Shown in pieces: positions 10,271 to 22,080 of a stretch of 34,718 nucleotides of DNA. The notes beneath the pieces are model-generated. The model worked only from the letters and a program-made list of their open reading frames with translations. It was not told the origin of the DNA and searched no databases. The stretch is from Exophiala sp. HKRS030 (Eukaryota > Ascomycota > Eurotiomycetes > Chaetothyriales > Herpotrichiellaceae): the NCBI GenBank assembly GCA_023897205.1, contig JAHWDD010000027.1, positions 14,739 through 49,456 on the forward strand, in the 5' to 3' direction. Within the stretch, counting starts at the first letter, position 1; every line of letters starts with the position of its first letter. The position numbers were made by a program, and so were the translations under genes.

Positions 10271-12578
10271 TCATAAGACGAAAAGGTGTACCAAAGCGGC
10301 ATGATTCTTGAAATGTGATTTTCCTTCGAAAATCATTCCACGGCAAGCCACATTGTCTGGGCAAGGAATTTGATCCTTCTCTCGAAAGTGTCGTAGGCGA
10401 CAGCGTTCGGCATGTCTCTGGAGGGAGTGCTTACCAGCATAGAGTTTCTCCCGATCTTCTTGGGATAAATCACTGCACAGGCAGAAGAGACATTGATGTG
10501 TCTCACATGTCACCGGGGATATACTCTTGAAGGCTGATGAAGAAGACGGCAGGACATGAGTATGAAGTACGCTAGCCGGAAATCCTGTTTTTGTAGCTGA
10601 AGATGTTTCTCTTGTCGATCGTCTCTCCCGTCGTTTACACAGTGCAATCATCGTTAAGGAACATTTTATGTGTCGGGATAGAGCCTTAGGACCGGTGAAT
10701 ACCGCAGGGTCGCTCATAGCCGCTTCCGCAATCTGCCGTCGTTCGGGAATCTTAATCTGTGGTGAGTCCGACTCTGGAGTCAGGTCTTGCCCCTCAGCTG
10801 AAATTCCTCTGATCTGCCGCTGGATCGCCTCAACAGGAGCCGTTTCGTCGTACTCTCGCTGGCTGCAACTTCAATAGAGCTCGCTCCTCAGCTCGAATCG
10901 TGCTGTTAACCATTCGGTCCAACTTCTTATACTCCCCATGAATTGCTTCTCCAACCGCCATTCGAAGCACTCCGAACTCCCGAAGGATAAGGCTGCGAAC
11001 CCGATCTCGCGATTCCAGAAGCCGGCGGACAGATGGTAACTGTCGAACCCGCTGACTCTGTTCGTCAGTCAGCTTCCTCGGCCGGTTCGGATCGCGAAGA
11101 CGTCCGATGCGGCTGGCCGATTTGGCCGCCTGCGGATTACCGTCCCGATTCCAGAACGCGTCCTGCGTACTGTAACGAATCATACGAGATAGGTAATTCC
11201 GTTCGAAGATCGTGGAAGATCCAACATGACCCAGGGCAAGGTTACGGACGGCCGCGTTAGATTTGGGATCATCTGAGCGAGTGTATGTGTCAGCAGGATG
11301 AACTCTTCTCAACAGAACCATCGGAAGAGGTCACCTACCATTGATGGCGTTGCCTAGGGCTTGGCGAAGACAATATAGGTCGTCAGTGTCTGTAGGTAAC
11401 CCAACGCCTCACCCAGACGCTTGACCCAGGCCTGATAGACGTTGTAGGTCAGAGCTTTATCTGGCGATGTCTTGACACCTTCCTGAGTGGCGACGGGAAG
11501 GCGAAAGATGGGCACGTCAAGCATATCTTTTCTCCACGGAATCGGCTGACATCCCTTTTCTCGCCGCGCCCGTAGACGGAACAGAATGTCGGGTGACTTA
11601 AGACCGAGTAGCCCGAACGCTGAGTCGTCGAAAGCCAAGCTGGCAATGTGGGTGATGGGGCAGAAGATTGGGTTGTCGTCCAAATTGAAGGTATACTTTT
11701 TCCTTTGTAGCCGCGTTAGCCTTATAAACTCCTCGGCGGAAGAGATCCTTACGGTCATTTCCGCTTTTGACCCGACGACGTCTTTATTAATTTCACCCCC
11801 AGCCGAAGCATATCGGCACCAGTCTCGGGGTTCTACTCGACATAAAGATTCAGATCCCGATAAGTCAAGTCCAACAAGGCTTAAGGTCGAGACCCGATGA
11901 AAGCTGCCAGCAACAGAATCGCCGCGAGCCGGAGGTGTTACCGTTCATTAGGAAACACTTGATATCCGAAGCCCAGTGGTAGCCGATAAGCTCGACGAAA
12001 TCATCCGCCTCGAAGAGGGGCTTCTCGACTTCGATATTGTCTGAGCCATACTCTTCTGTCAGCGGCCCTTCCATAAAGTGTAGTGTAGCTTCAGCGATTG
12101 ATTCTCAGCTGACGTCTTGGGACTGTAATACATAACACGAAGATCTACCTCATCGCGGCCGGATCCATCCGACGCTGCGTCCACATGACGTATAGCTGGC
12201 TCAACTGACGCCCGTACATCGTCATCGTGCTAGTTTTCTTGATGGTCTAGGTCTGGAACGACCAATGCAGGAAGCTCTGCATCCGAGCCGTGGTTCATTC
12301 GCAAGGGTTGCCTTTGGAATCAAGATGGACCATGCCACAGTAGCTCGTGCAGAGTTCACAGCGGTTCAGCCTCATCAGGTCATGGCACGTAGTCCTCAAA
12401 GAGACGCTGAATGCGTTAAACATGGTAAAATGGTATTTTCTGTGTACAACGAGGCTTTATCGTATTCCTAGTATTTCTGCTCGAGGAATTCTCGTGTGCA
12501 GACGTTGCTTGAAGCGTGACTCGAGTATGAAACTTCAGATCGTAGTTTGGCCATAGTCAGCTTCTTCCGGCGAGGCAT
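10271..12578 (-). pseudogene. DUF3435 tyrosine recombinase (Starship captain-like), copy A, inactivated
   Basis: Homologous to copies B and C along its whole length, from MPRRKKLT (ATG at 12578) to the C-terminal zinc fingers and VHLFVL (stop at 10271). Lesions seen on comparison with B: a stop and deletion after LEQKY in exon 1 (about 12470); damaged intron 2 splice sites; a CAA-to-TAA stop (11881-11883) directly after the catalytic-site motif GSRP; two extra bases at about 11370, before CLRQALGNAIN; and one extra base at 10867-10868, which shifts the frame before the C-terminal third. Arg-Arg of the box II motif is Arg-Gln here. Introns 3 (50 nt, GCTAAC branch) and 4 (66 nt) are still recognisable. 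Several changes are C-to-T or G-to-A, compatible with RIP. The gene cannot yield a full protein. Confidence 0.88.
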
Positions 12579-14100
12579 GTGGCTCGAAGGGAGGAGAGCG
12601 ATCGAAAGGAGAAAAGAGGCAACGTAGAATGTGGCGAAGGCGGTGAGGGCGATATGTTGAGGTGATAATGGACGATGCGTATAAGTGCATCGTCCAGGCC
12701 TGACGCACGGCTGGCAGAGATGGGAGACATGGACTGCTGAGGCGAACTGAAGGGCGTTGCGTTGATTGCATTACGTCCACAGCGTCTGAGTGAAGACCCC
12801 ATCTTCGTGAATTGGCAGCATGGGCAAGGCAGATATATGGCATTAGAGAAAGTTGAGAGAGCCCGGCGATCTTATTAAATATGGCGCCAAGAAATGACGG
12901 GCTTGCACAGCGCCCCAAGATGTGACTTTAGACAGAGACCGTCAATCGAGGAGAGATAGGCATTGGTATGGCAGACATATAATGCCAGTGGCTCCCGTCA
13001 CGAAATAATCAAGCAGGCACCTGCCCCTTAACGGCCAATGAGGAAGGCTGGTCGCCCAAACTGCGGGCAAGTACTGTGCCGATAGCTTTCGAGAGGCACC
13101 ATCGTGATCTGCAAAATGTCGGGGGATGGGGGCCTGACTACCTTACGTCATGTGTCCTATATCGTACTTATCCAGGCCATGGACAGTGTTCTGTTCAGCG
13201 GGCCATAACTCTTACGATCTATTTCCTTAATTGTGCTTTCGCGAAGTACTGGACATATATTGCGCAAAGACTTCAACCGTTGCAGAAACAGAGATGTTCG
13301 AACCATGGCGGCTGAATCACGTCGACATACCTCGCGACCGGGTACTTAGCCCTTGGATTCGGCCGGATTATCTCACCTGGGGTAGAAAGGGCGCTCCAGT
13401 ATCGGTCTCAATGGATTGCGAGGAGCGTTTCTTCTCACGCAAAATCAAATTTCATTCTGGGCATTTTGAGGATGGGGCGGTGAGTTTGCCTTAATAATAT
13501 CAAGAGGAGAATTTATTTGACGTTAGAACGAAGCGGAACTAAGCCCGTCGCCTGGACATACAATACATCAACCGGCAACATTGTATCAAAGAATAAAATA
13601 TTAGTGAGTATACCGCCTCAACAAAAGACAGCAAGTGACCGTTGAATCCACCTGCAGGTCGTGAAAACGAAATATGTTTCGCAACCAAATATGCAGCGGA
13701 TGGAGCTATCTACCACGGAAGGATGTTCCTATGAGTAGCGAACGAATCAGAGAATGGTGAGGCATCTTCACCAGGCAAGAATGATTAATCTAATCTACAG
13801 TTTTCCTAGAGCACGATCCGAGGAGCAACATACGACACTACCTCCTACAAACTATACGATCAACAGTATGCAGCTGTGAGTCCCTAGAATACGCTGGTAC
13901 TCATTCTGCGGGAACTGAGGCACTGAACAGAGTGGCAACCTTCGCCTACTTGACTCACGACCGCAGGCGGGATTTTAAGCTGCGTATTACAGATCCAAAC
14001 CTGCCAGAGCTTGTGCCGCTGCTCAGCCTTCATTCGTTCGTCTCCCTACAGCGCTACTATCGAACTTTTTAGCTTACACGAGGTCTTGTGGCCCAGATAT
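12579..14100. other. upstream region of captain copy A and unrecognised debris
   Basis: The first 300 bp show weak similarity to the leader of copies B and C (a GGCGATATG..CGTCCAGG-type stretch) but no sharp shared boundary. ORFs at 13076-13315 and 13231-13494 (plus) carry no recognised motif. Confidence 0.4.
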
Positions 14101-14521
14101 ATTTTTTCGCCAATTCAAAGAGATGGACGAGGAGACAGATAAGGCATGGCCTTCGGACCAGATTCCCACGATTGAAGCCGTCCGCGAAGAGCTCCGGGAT
14201 GGCCGAAGGCGCGCAACGGCAAGCAGTGCAGATTCTCTTTAACCGCTACAGTGGTGGGCTAACATGAGTGTAACGCAGTACGGCAACGTCACAGACGAAT
14301 ACTGTGCTGACTTCACGGCGCGCAAATATCGAGCTGATGAACGAAGACGAGGTGGAGAAGGCCTACGGCGAGCACAACCGCGGCACTTGGGGGCAGCGCT
14401 GCCGTTGGCGGGGCATCATGCTGATAACCTTGCCAGATACTTGCAGGAACTAACGCTATCGGGCATTAAAGGTGATGGATGGCAGGACCTCTCGCAGGAT
14501 GCATTCTGCCACGGGGAATAG
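14101..14521 (+). other. possible exonic remnant, unrecognised
   Basis: Several adjoining stretches read like protein but in different frames: FRQFKEMDEETDKAWPSDQI..EAVREELRDG, then QAVQILFNRYSGGL, then LMNEDEVEKAYGEHNRGTWG. Together they suggest a decayed gene on the plus strand. I do not recognise the family. Confidence 0.25.
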
Positions 14522-14835
14522 TCTACTTTGTTGTTGCCGTGGCCTAGTTCCTAGATTGACGTTGGTAGCCCCTTGGATTTGAAAGGCATGGAGTACCAGT
14601 GAAATACCATATTTGGATCGGTTCCCATTGTCGTTTACATTTCACGGGTCTACGATAACTTGCCAATCTGGGAACTCGCGCACGGGATTTTTTGAGCATT
14701 GTGATACTTTCATTACAGTGCGTGCAGCAACGCAGACTCGGTCTTTGAGATATTCCAAAGAGTGTGGTATTGCGCATTACCCATCCTGAACAGGGAGCGG
14801 GTGCCAATGTGATGGGATGCAAGATTTCTCAAATG

Positions 14836-15147
14836 GTCTAGTCACTGGTCATTCTCTTTGTCAACCGTATCCTCTGTGGCTTCGACCGTGGTTGGGCATG
14901 TAGCTTGTGTCAATCTACCCAGAGACCGCAGGTGATAGCGTATTTGGGACAATGAAGCTCCATTTCGGATACAATCCCGCAATCCATCTACTTCTTCCCA
15001 ACTTCCATAGCAAATGGCCGTCGGTGTACAATCAAGAGGTGATAAGACTTTCATGAAGTTCTTCCAGATAACGACGGAATTGTGCGCTGTCATGCGGATC
15101 CTCTGAATGTGGTTACTGACTGAATTGATGACGGATGGGATTTCCAC
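14836..15147 (-). pseudogene. fungal transcription-factor linker fragment, copy 1
   Basis: Clear nucleotide homology to 19676-19990. Across two frames it encodes EDPHDSAQFRRYLEELHESL and then YGSWEEVDGLRDCIRNGASLSQI, the helical linker commonly found after the DNA-binding domain of fungal Zn2Cys6 and bZIP-type regulators. No zinc cluster or MHR domain is attached and the frame is interrupted. It ends at a stop near 14845. The identification as a regulator linker comes from pattern recall. Confidence 0.4.
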
Positions 15148-15889
15148 CGGAGACTTTCACCGCGCCTATCACCACCACCTAAACCCAGTGAGGTGGGCGC
15201 TCAGAAAGGCTAACTTCCCCACCTAGACTGCTGCAAAAGACTTCAAGGAATTGAAGGCTCAGACCCTGATCTGCGATTCAATCAATGCCCAACGAACGGG
15301 CACAGATTCTTTAGTCTGCTGCTGAGCCCCTTCATCCTTTAGCTCTCACCTCTCATCTGCTGATTCGGACTAAAGCTTCGCCGCGTCCGGGAGGAAAGAA
15401 TCAACCATGAAGCCGCAGACACCGGAATAAATGCAACTTGGCCGAGAAATTGAGTCAGTTAACAATATCTGTTCGGCGAGACTCTACGCTTGGTTCGCTT
15501 TAAAGATATAGGACTGGTGATAAGTTGCAAAAGTTATGGAGTTGTCATCAGTAGCGCAACGACGAGCCCGAGGCCATCCAGTAATGCCTGAATCGCTTAA
15601 ACTGCAGGCTTGACATAAATGAAACCGCTTACGTGACGAAGATCCTTCCTGTGCGTCCAAGCCCCTTTCGTATTCTCCGTCGCATTCGTGATGTCCACTC
15701 GTATAAAGGGACTCTCTCACAGACTGTCTCAGCTATTTCATAGGATCATTCCTGGCTGGCCACAGCACGACACATATCGTGATTGATACCTGCAATATCG
15801 TTATAATACATACGGCTTCATCTGTGATCTCCCTACTAGACGCAAGGTTCAGCATTGACTTAGTCTCATTCTCGAAGCAATTCAGGGAG
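15148..15889. other. no recognisable gene upstream of the TPR array
   Basis: A minus-strand frame at 15484-15720 has no known motif. The TPR frame is open upstream of 15890 to about 15779 but has no ATG there, and no nucleotide-binding motif (P-loop) could be found in this stretch. Confidence 0.4.
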
Positions 15890-16468
15890 ATGGCCGAAAA
15901 GAAGCTCACCCTTGGCTGTCCCGCCACACTGAGATCGATACACGAATTGGCGATTGAGTACAACGACATTGGTCGACATACAGAAGCCGTTAGGCTGATG
16001 GAAAAGCTGTTGGAAGCGCACCAAATGAAATTCGGATACAACCATCCTGTTACATTGACATCGATGCATGAGCTGGCGATTGATTACAACGATGCTGGGC
16101 GATGTGAGGAGGCACTGTATCTCATGGAGCATGTGGTGAGACAGCGCAGATGGATCCTTGGAGGTAGCCATCGTGAGACGCTGGAATCCATGCACGAACT
16201 TGCGATGCTCTACAGGAGGAGTGGGCGACGTGGAGAGGCGCTACGGCTCATGGATGAGGTGGTGAAAATCCGAAGACAAATGCTTGGAGAAGATGATTCG
16301 GAGACAATGGAGTCGATGTACGAGCTAGCAGTCGAATACAGCGAGAGCAAACGGTATAGTGAAGCGTTGTCACTCATGCAAAAGGTCGTGGAATTACGCA
16401 AGAGAGTATTAGGGGAAGATGACCTCGAGACATTGGAGTCGATCCACAAGCTTGCGATATTAGCCTAA
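15890..16468 (+). CDS. orphan TPR (kinesin-light-chain type) array, 192 residues
   Basis: From ATG 15890 the frame encodes about four and a half 42-residue repeats of the TPR_10/TPR_12 type. Each follows the pattern LGxxHxxTLxSMHELAxxYxxxGRxxEAxxLMexVVxxRR, and the last stops within the first helix (SIHKLAILA, stop 16466-16468). Such repeats form superhelical protein-binding surfaces. In fungi they typically end NLR proteins (NACHT or NB-ARC) or patatin-like proteins. No such N-terminal domain precedes this array, and the array ends mid-repeat, so it looks like a detached 3' piece of a larger gene. NLR and patatin-type genes are known Starship passengers. It may still be expressed as a small TPR protein. 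Confidence 0.7.
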   Translation: MAEKKLTLGCPATLRSIHELAIEYNDIGRHTEAVRLMEKLLEAHQMKFGYNHPVTLTSMHELAIDYNDAGRCEEALYLMEHVVRQRRWILGGSHRETLESMHELAMLYRRSGRRGEALRLMDEVVKIRRQMLGEDDSETMESMYELAVEYSESKRYSEALSLMQKVVELRKRVLGEDDLETLESIHKLAILA

Positions 16469-18451
16469 GCCTTCGGAATGCGATGAAACGTATGAAGAAA
16501 CGTAGGAAGCATACATTACCCGCATCTGAGAACTCTGTTCAGGTGGTGCTGAGCGAAACGCTCCCCTACCAGTGATTGCTGTCGTCGCCCACCATTATGC
16601 CCCAAAGATAGAAGCAGTACGGACCTGTGCGAGCATGCTCAGTGAAAGCACGCAAATCTGTTATTAGTTGAAAGCAGGCGTAGAAGATCCGTGCTCCGTA
16701 GAAACCGTCAGTCATGCGCATGTGCGGATCATTTCTTTCGCGCTGACACTCTGGAGCAGTGTCACCAGAATCTGCACCCTTTCATTTTCTTTCTCTTTCC
16801 TTTTTATATCGATGCCACTGGGTAAGCTTTGCACCATGCGTCTTGCGTCTTGTGGAGACAATCTTCCCCAGAGAAGTCGAATAGGGTGATGTGAGTGTCG
16901 ACGGCTTGACAGCTGTTACAGCTGTTTGTGCTACACCTACAGACGTCAAGCCCACCTGCCACTTTCCAGGGTAGGGTTTTGTCGCTCGGATCATTCAGCC
17001 ACTTTGCCATCAACACATGCAATGTAGCAACTTACTCAACGAATACTCCATAGCCCAATCTCAGGCAAAGAGGAAGGAGATAGGCTAACCGATCGTGACT
17101 ACCAGCTCCTGGAATAGATTAACCCAGATCGCCTTACGATATCGTGATCTGCATGTAGGCATACCGAGCCTCCTGCGAACGAGTGCCCAGCCCAATCGCC
17201 AAGTAGTTTTAAGCTGACCATGGCGCAATCTTACCCCTGCAGTATCTACGTAAATGTAAGACTAACGAACCTTCGTACCTTCACATTCGGACTGCGACAA
17301 TGAAGTCAGGAATAAAGCATCCGGGATCATGCTTGTTGAGCTGCTGAAAGAGGTGGCGGATACTATAGTTGTTTCGCTAAGCAAGCAATCTCCGATGACA
17401 CAGAAGAGAGACTCAATAATCGACATTTGAAGGCGACAGATGGCAGACCTGGCCTGAGCAGCAGATTGATTTTTGGTTTGGACTTCCTCAAACGATCTTT
17501 CCATAGCCCTGACCAAGCTGACCCACTTCCAATTGGACTGTCGATCTAATGATGGGGTTTGTCTCATTCCGATGTTCTGATACCCATGGTGGCACAACCT
17601 CTAGGTGGCAATGCCTATCTCCCACCTTGTTTGATCTGGTCCTTGCAATTGACTCGCCATCTTTTGACGCTTTATACGTATGAAAGTCGATCTCTGCTGG
17701 CAAGTCCACGCCCGTCACCCGTTTGAGCTCCGCCTTCGCCTTACTAGGTCCATATCGTGCACGGAAATCCTCGTGAGCTGATTTCGTGGGAGCTGACGAA
17801 GAATAATTAGGTTTTCGTTCCATAGTTTTGGGGAGCTGTTAAGTTGAAATACACGACAGAGTAGGGTTTTGCTCGCGGAAGCCGGAAAAGATATGCCATC
17901 GAAAATTGTCACTAATATCACGTGCGATGAGACCGTGTGCGCTCCAAACGTAGCCGTGGGGTTTGAAAGGAAAGACTGCTTGGCCATGTTCGAAGTGCTC
18001 CACAGTCGCACCATTGGGCGCATCGGATGAATACATCGTGTAGTGGGTGGCCGCTCATGGCGTCACCTCCTGCAAGGCGTGTGGACGGCGTTAGAGGCAG
18101 GAATTATGTTGTCCCGAGTCGCCTTGAGGCGCCAATCAGAGGATCTACAGACGAAGAAACCAGGGTATAGTATGCAGAAGTGATAGTTTCACACACCCTT
18201 ATTCCGATATCATCACCAATGTCGTTGTGTTGGCGATAAGTCGTGGCATGGTGGCGTCACGCAGCTTGCGCAGGTCTCTGTTTGGACGCATGCGGTCGAC
18301 CGGAGGTGAATCCCGCAATCCGCACGACCCTTGCTAAGGGGCCGAGACGATCTCAACCTCCACTGTTCTGCAGGACATTTTCTTTCCATATCGGCTACCT
18401 TATCGGTTACTTTCGGTGACAAACGTCAGTAACGTGCAAGAGCTTGCAAAA
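16469..18451. other. about 2 kb without a recognisable gene
   Basis: Short frames on both strands. The best is on the minus strand, 17488-17823 (MERKPNYSSSAPTKSAHEDF...), with an upstream frame at 17839-18036. Composition is protein-like but no domain is recognised and no splice model joins them convincingly. Confidence 0.35.
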
Positions 18452-19079
18452 ATGAGCCCCCTACCCTTCCAACGTGAACATGAGTCGTACCAGAGCAATA
18501 TACTGCCCGTTCTGATGCGAAATTGTCCACTATTCTCGGCGCTGGCTGGGCCCTACCTTCCTCCGAATTGTTGGATGTCGCCGGACTTTTTTTTCACTAA
18601 CACAACTACCGTTGATAAGTCGCTTGTGCCTCGGGTGGTGGAGGAATTCAAAAAAGGCCTTTAAAGAGACCCCGTGGGTGCCAAGGAGCCGCCCGACTAA
18701 CTCGCGCATCGTCAACGAGAGCCACTTCCAGCTCCTCAAGTCTGGACAACATCACGCGGATGGAGGATGACCCGCCATTCCCGGAATACCAAGAGCGGCG
18801 TCTCGCACAAGATGGACCTCCACTTCTTTATTCATCACGCAGTACTACGAAAGAACGAACTGCTGATACATTTTTCAGCCCGAGAGCAATGTCAATCTTG
18901 ATATCAAGCCGTTGAGTGATCATGAGATCAACGTAATCGGAAGCATGTTTCCAAGACTATTCCCGCGCGATCGATACAACGGGGGAGTCAGTCAAGAGAA
19001 GGAGTGGATCATTGAAGCACATAGTATACTGGACGAAAATAATATTGGGCTCTATCGTGGACTCGACTGGGCGTCTTGA
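18452..19079 (+). pseudogene. broken hypothetical gene
   Basis: ATG 18452 (in an AAAAATGAG context) opens MSPLPFQREHESYQSNILPV..., which ends in FKKGL after a run of six A's (18650-18655). One A fewer would continue as FKKAFKETPWVPRSRPTNSR..IVNESHFQLLKS. A third stretch in another frame reads LDNITRMEDDPPFPEYQERRL. A good acceptor (GCTGATACATTTTTCAG, ending 18878) then leads to PESNVNLDIKPLSDHEINVI...GLYRGLDWAS, stop at 19077-19079. The pieces look like one gene of roughly 180 codons with one or two frame errors. I do not recognise the family. Confidence 0.4.
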
Positions 19080-19675
19080 AGCGGGCCCACATAAGGATCC
19101 GACAAACCATCAAAAGCCGATGGCAACAACTAGGAGTGTGGGTTTGAGATGGCGACTCCCATCTAACCGCAATGGAGGTCGTCAAGTGTTCAGGAACGGC
19201 GAAGGCCCTAACACCTAGCATGGATTCGGAAACCACGAAGCACGAAGCGAACGTACAATTATCTCCAACACGAGGAACAAATGGCCAGTTGGCCCTCGTA
19301 ACGTGAATCAGTTGACGATCCGAAGCCTATGAACTGGCACAGGTGAATGTAACAAACCGATGGACAGAGGAGGACTACTGAAGAGACAGCTGGAGTACAA
19401 ATTTGTCGACTGGATGGAGAGACTTCCCGGCGTGAAATTGAGGCATGATTGAACGGATGCATCATGTAGATATACCAAGGTGATCCTTGACTCTGTATGG
19501 CCAGTCTTGGTCAATAACTTTAGACGCACCTATTGCAGCAGGTAAGATGCATTCAGGATTCTTGAAGCGCACAACACAAGGAACATAGGCTAGACGCCGA
19601 AAATTCATGCATTTCGGATACCGTTTCTCTCCCTGTACACCACGGTCGTTGTCCGTTGCCAAGCTTCTCAAAAAA
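19080..19675. other. no recognisable gene
   Basis: A minus-strand frame at 19462-19683 directly follows the stop of the transcription-factor linker fragment and could be a continuation of that decayed gene, but no motif confirms it. Confidence 0.35.
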
Positions 19676-20096
19676 CTAGTCACCGGTCATCCCCTTGGTT
19701 AACTGTGTCCTCAATGACTTCGCCTGTTTGAAATGTTGTCCGGGTAGCTTGTGTAAATCTACCCAGAGACTGGAGGTGATAGCATATTTGAGGCAATGAA
19801 GCTCCACTTCGGATACAACCCAGTAATCCACCTGTTTCTTCCTGGCTTCCATAGCGAATGACCGTTAGAATTGAATCCAGAAGTGATTGGATTTCAAGAA
19901 GTTCTTTCAGATAGCCCCGGCACTGTGTACCGTCGGGCAGATCCTCTGCGCGTCGTCGTTGGGTGAGTTGGCAGTGAACAGGATTCCTGGCACTGGAGAT
20001 GCCCTTGTCATGCTTATGGGATATCTTGATTTCCGGAAGATTACTTACTACGCCAGACACTTGCGGGTGGTTGTTACCATTCTGTCTGGATGTCAT
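19676..20096 (-). pseudogene. fungal transcription-factor linker fragment, copy 2
   Basis: The minus-strand frame encodes RRRAEDLPDGTQCRGYLKEL..SLLDSILTVIRYGSQEETGG..IRSGASLPQICYHLQSLGR, homologous at DNA level to 14836-15147. The pattern of leucine-rich helices followed by 'IRxGSxEExxxLLxxIRxGASLxxI' is common downstream of DNA-binding domains in fungal regulators. Copy 2 is open where copy 1 is interrupted, yet no zinc cluster is visible upstream (20100-20250). The fragment is probably non-functional. Confidence 0.4.
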
Positions 20097-21053
20097 TTCC
20101 GAAGGTGGCGCGGTAGTATTTGCGTCAAGAGAAAGTCCAGTAGACCCTAGAAAAGGCTACTCGATTGTGATCAACTTCGACGAACTTCGTAGGAAATACG
20201 TAGTAAAAGGCGACGTACTGATAGTATCGTGAGCTCTAAGAGTGCAAGTCTGCCTCCTGGGACGGTCGTGTTGGATCGTGCTACCTCGAGTGCGTCGAGC
20301 TTTGAGGGCGCACAGCATGGGAGTATGCCATCGCGCTTACTCGCGCCATGACGTCACTTTGCGTCTCCCTCTGCGTCACCCGCTCTATCGTACAGTATGT
20401 CTGGTAGACGCTTCTGACCAGTCGAATGTCCACATAGTGAAGCTAGTAAACAGCTTTCTTCAGCGTCAAATATCTCTCTTAACAAGTCTCACAATTTGCG
20501 ACCCTTTAGTTGAGGAGTGCTTCGGGCCTGTACCAAGAATCTAGGAAGTACGCCAACTCTACCTTTACCACTGACCTCCAAAATCGTTTAGCTTGGTCGA
20601 CAGAAGCACAGCCGACAAGAGAGGTCGAGAAGAGGGAATTGGTAACTTGACAATAATCTTTGAGAATGACCTGGGTGAGTCTGAATGCCAGGCTTCATCA
20701 CTACACTCCTAAGTCTGATCGGGACTATCTTCAGGACAGACACATAAGTTCTCGTGGTAGTTGTCCTTTGCTTTGTGCAAAAACAACCACCGGGCATATT
20801 GGACGCAATGCCTTCCTATTTCGTCCAACCAAAGTCGGAAATGGTGCGCACTCTGGTTCAATTGAGGATCAGCAAGGCCCACACCTGCCTATGATGTCAG
20901 ACGTCCAGGGACTGAAACTGGGCCCGTCCTGTTACGTCACATCTTGTCCCAAACTCATAGCGGACTTCCCTATTCCATCAATAGACGTCGTTATAATTTC
21001 CTCAGTGACTAACCGCCGATATACTGTAAGTTATGCCAACGTCAAGGTCAAAG
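20097..21053. other. no recognisable gene
   Basis: Frames at 20242-20544 and 20660-21082 (plus) lack known motifs. The second overlaps the start of the Zn2Cys6 gene in another frame and is a shadow. The promoter of the Zn2Cys6 gene should lie at the right end of this stretch. Confidence 0.45.
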
Positions 21054-22080
21054 ATGCGCACCAGCGGCAAAGATGGTGGTGAACGAACTTGTCGGACACG
21101 TCGTGCATGCGACAGATGCAGACTCAAGAAGGCCAAGGTTGTCCTGTTCTAGCTTTTTCTGGTAGGCTTCTAATTCGAACAGTGCGACGGCAGTCCAAAG
21201 TGCGAAACTTGTAAGACAAGTGACAGTCCTTGCACTTACTCCATCAGAAGGAAAATAGAAGCTAGAAGCTAGTCAGTAAGCCAAAATCTGCCCAACTATT
21301 GACTGCCAACATTTAGCTAGTTATTCTCAAATGCGAGAAGTGATGGATGAAGCACTCCAACGGCTATACTGGGCGTGCCGGCAGAAATCCGGGTTTCCAG
21401 GAAAGGTTCCAGATGAACCGGCTGGCGTCGTTACCACAGACGAGATCCTTAAAGGACTCGGTCTTGTGGAACCGTCACTTAAAATTGGTCAACACACATG
21501 TACAACTAAGCGACAAGCAAATGATATGGATACTGCGAATTCAGACAACCTGTGCGACCAATTGCGAGCATCTCCTTCTGAAAGGGACCTCACTCAAAAC
21601 AATCCAATCACAGTCTCACTCTCCTCGTCTGGCGTTTCTCCGTCCATACCTGAACGAAATCCTGCCTGTGGTCCTTCCAATCGGTCACTATTCCCTTGCG
21701 AAGACAATTTCAATATGGAGACGAACACTTACCCGCCAGGCGTGGGCACTTTAACTCAGGCGTCGATTCAGGACCTTAATACTCAGCTTTATACGGCGCA
21801 ATCTGAAAACTCTGGTCACTCTAGTGATAGCGTCACGTTTGCGGACAGGAATGCGTCACAGTATACGGGGTCATACACAGTTACCACCGGGTTAAGATCA
21901 GCCGATCTTGTCCCCGAGATGAAGTATTGTGATACAGGTCAAGTCGAGCAAATGGAGAGAGGGGCTTTCACAAACTATCCGGCACCGGGAGGAATCATGC
22001 GTGATAGTTATTTAGCCCCATGGCCTGGGTCATTAGCTGCAGCTTTTCAGTCAGTGGTCCCTGTCGGACCAGCGAGTTAA
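21054..22080 (+). CDS. Zn2Cys6 transcription factor, 310 residues, three exons
   Basis: Exons 21054-21137, 21183-21271 and 21321-22080 join to 933 nt. The introns are 45 nt (GTTGTC...AACAG) and 49 nt (GTCAGT...GCTAG). The spliced product starts MRTSGKDGGERTCRTRR and then has the binuclear zinc cluster ACDRCRLKKAK|CDGSPKCETC..SPC with spacing C-x2-C-x6-C-x5-C-x2-C-x6-C at residues 20-45. A basic linker follows, then a helical stretch (YYSQMREVMDEALQRLYWACR) and a Ser/Thr-rich, probably disordered tail ending PVGPAS. The fungal MHR domain is absent, so this is a short-form regulator. The cluster should bind CGG-type half sites in the nucleus as a dimer through the helical stretch. Both introns were inferred by frame and family fit. 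The first donor, GTTGTC, is weak, and that join is the least certain point. Confidence 0.8.

Noticed and set aside
20660..21082. 140-codon plus-strand ORF before the Zn2Cys6 gene
   Set aside because: Overlaps the real start in another frame, no recognisable motif, no support for splicing.
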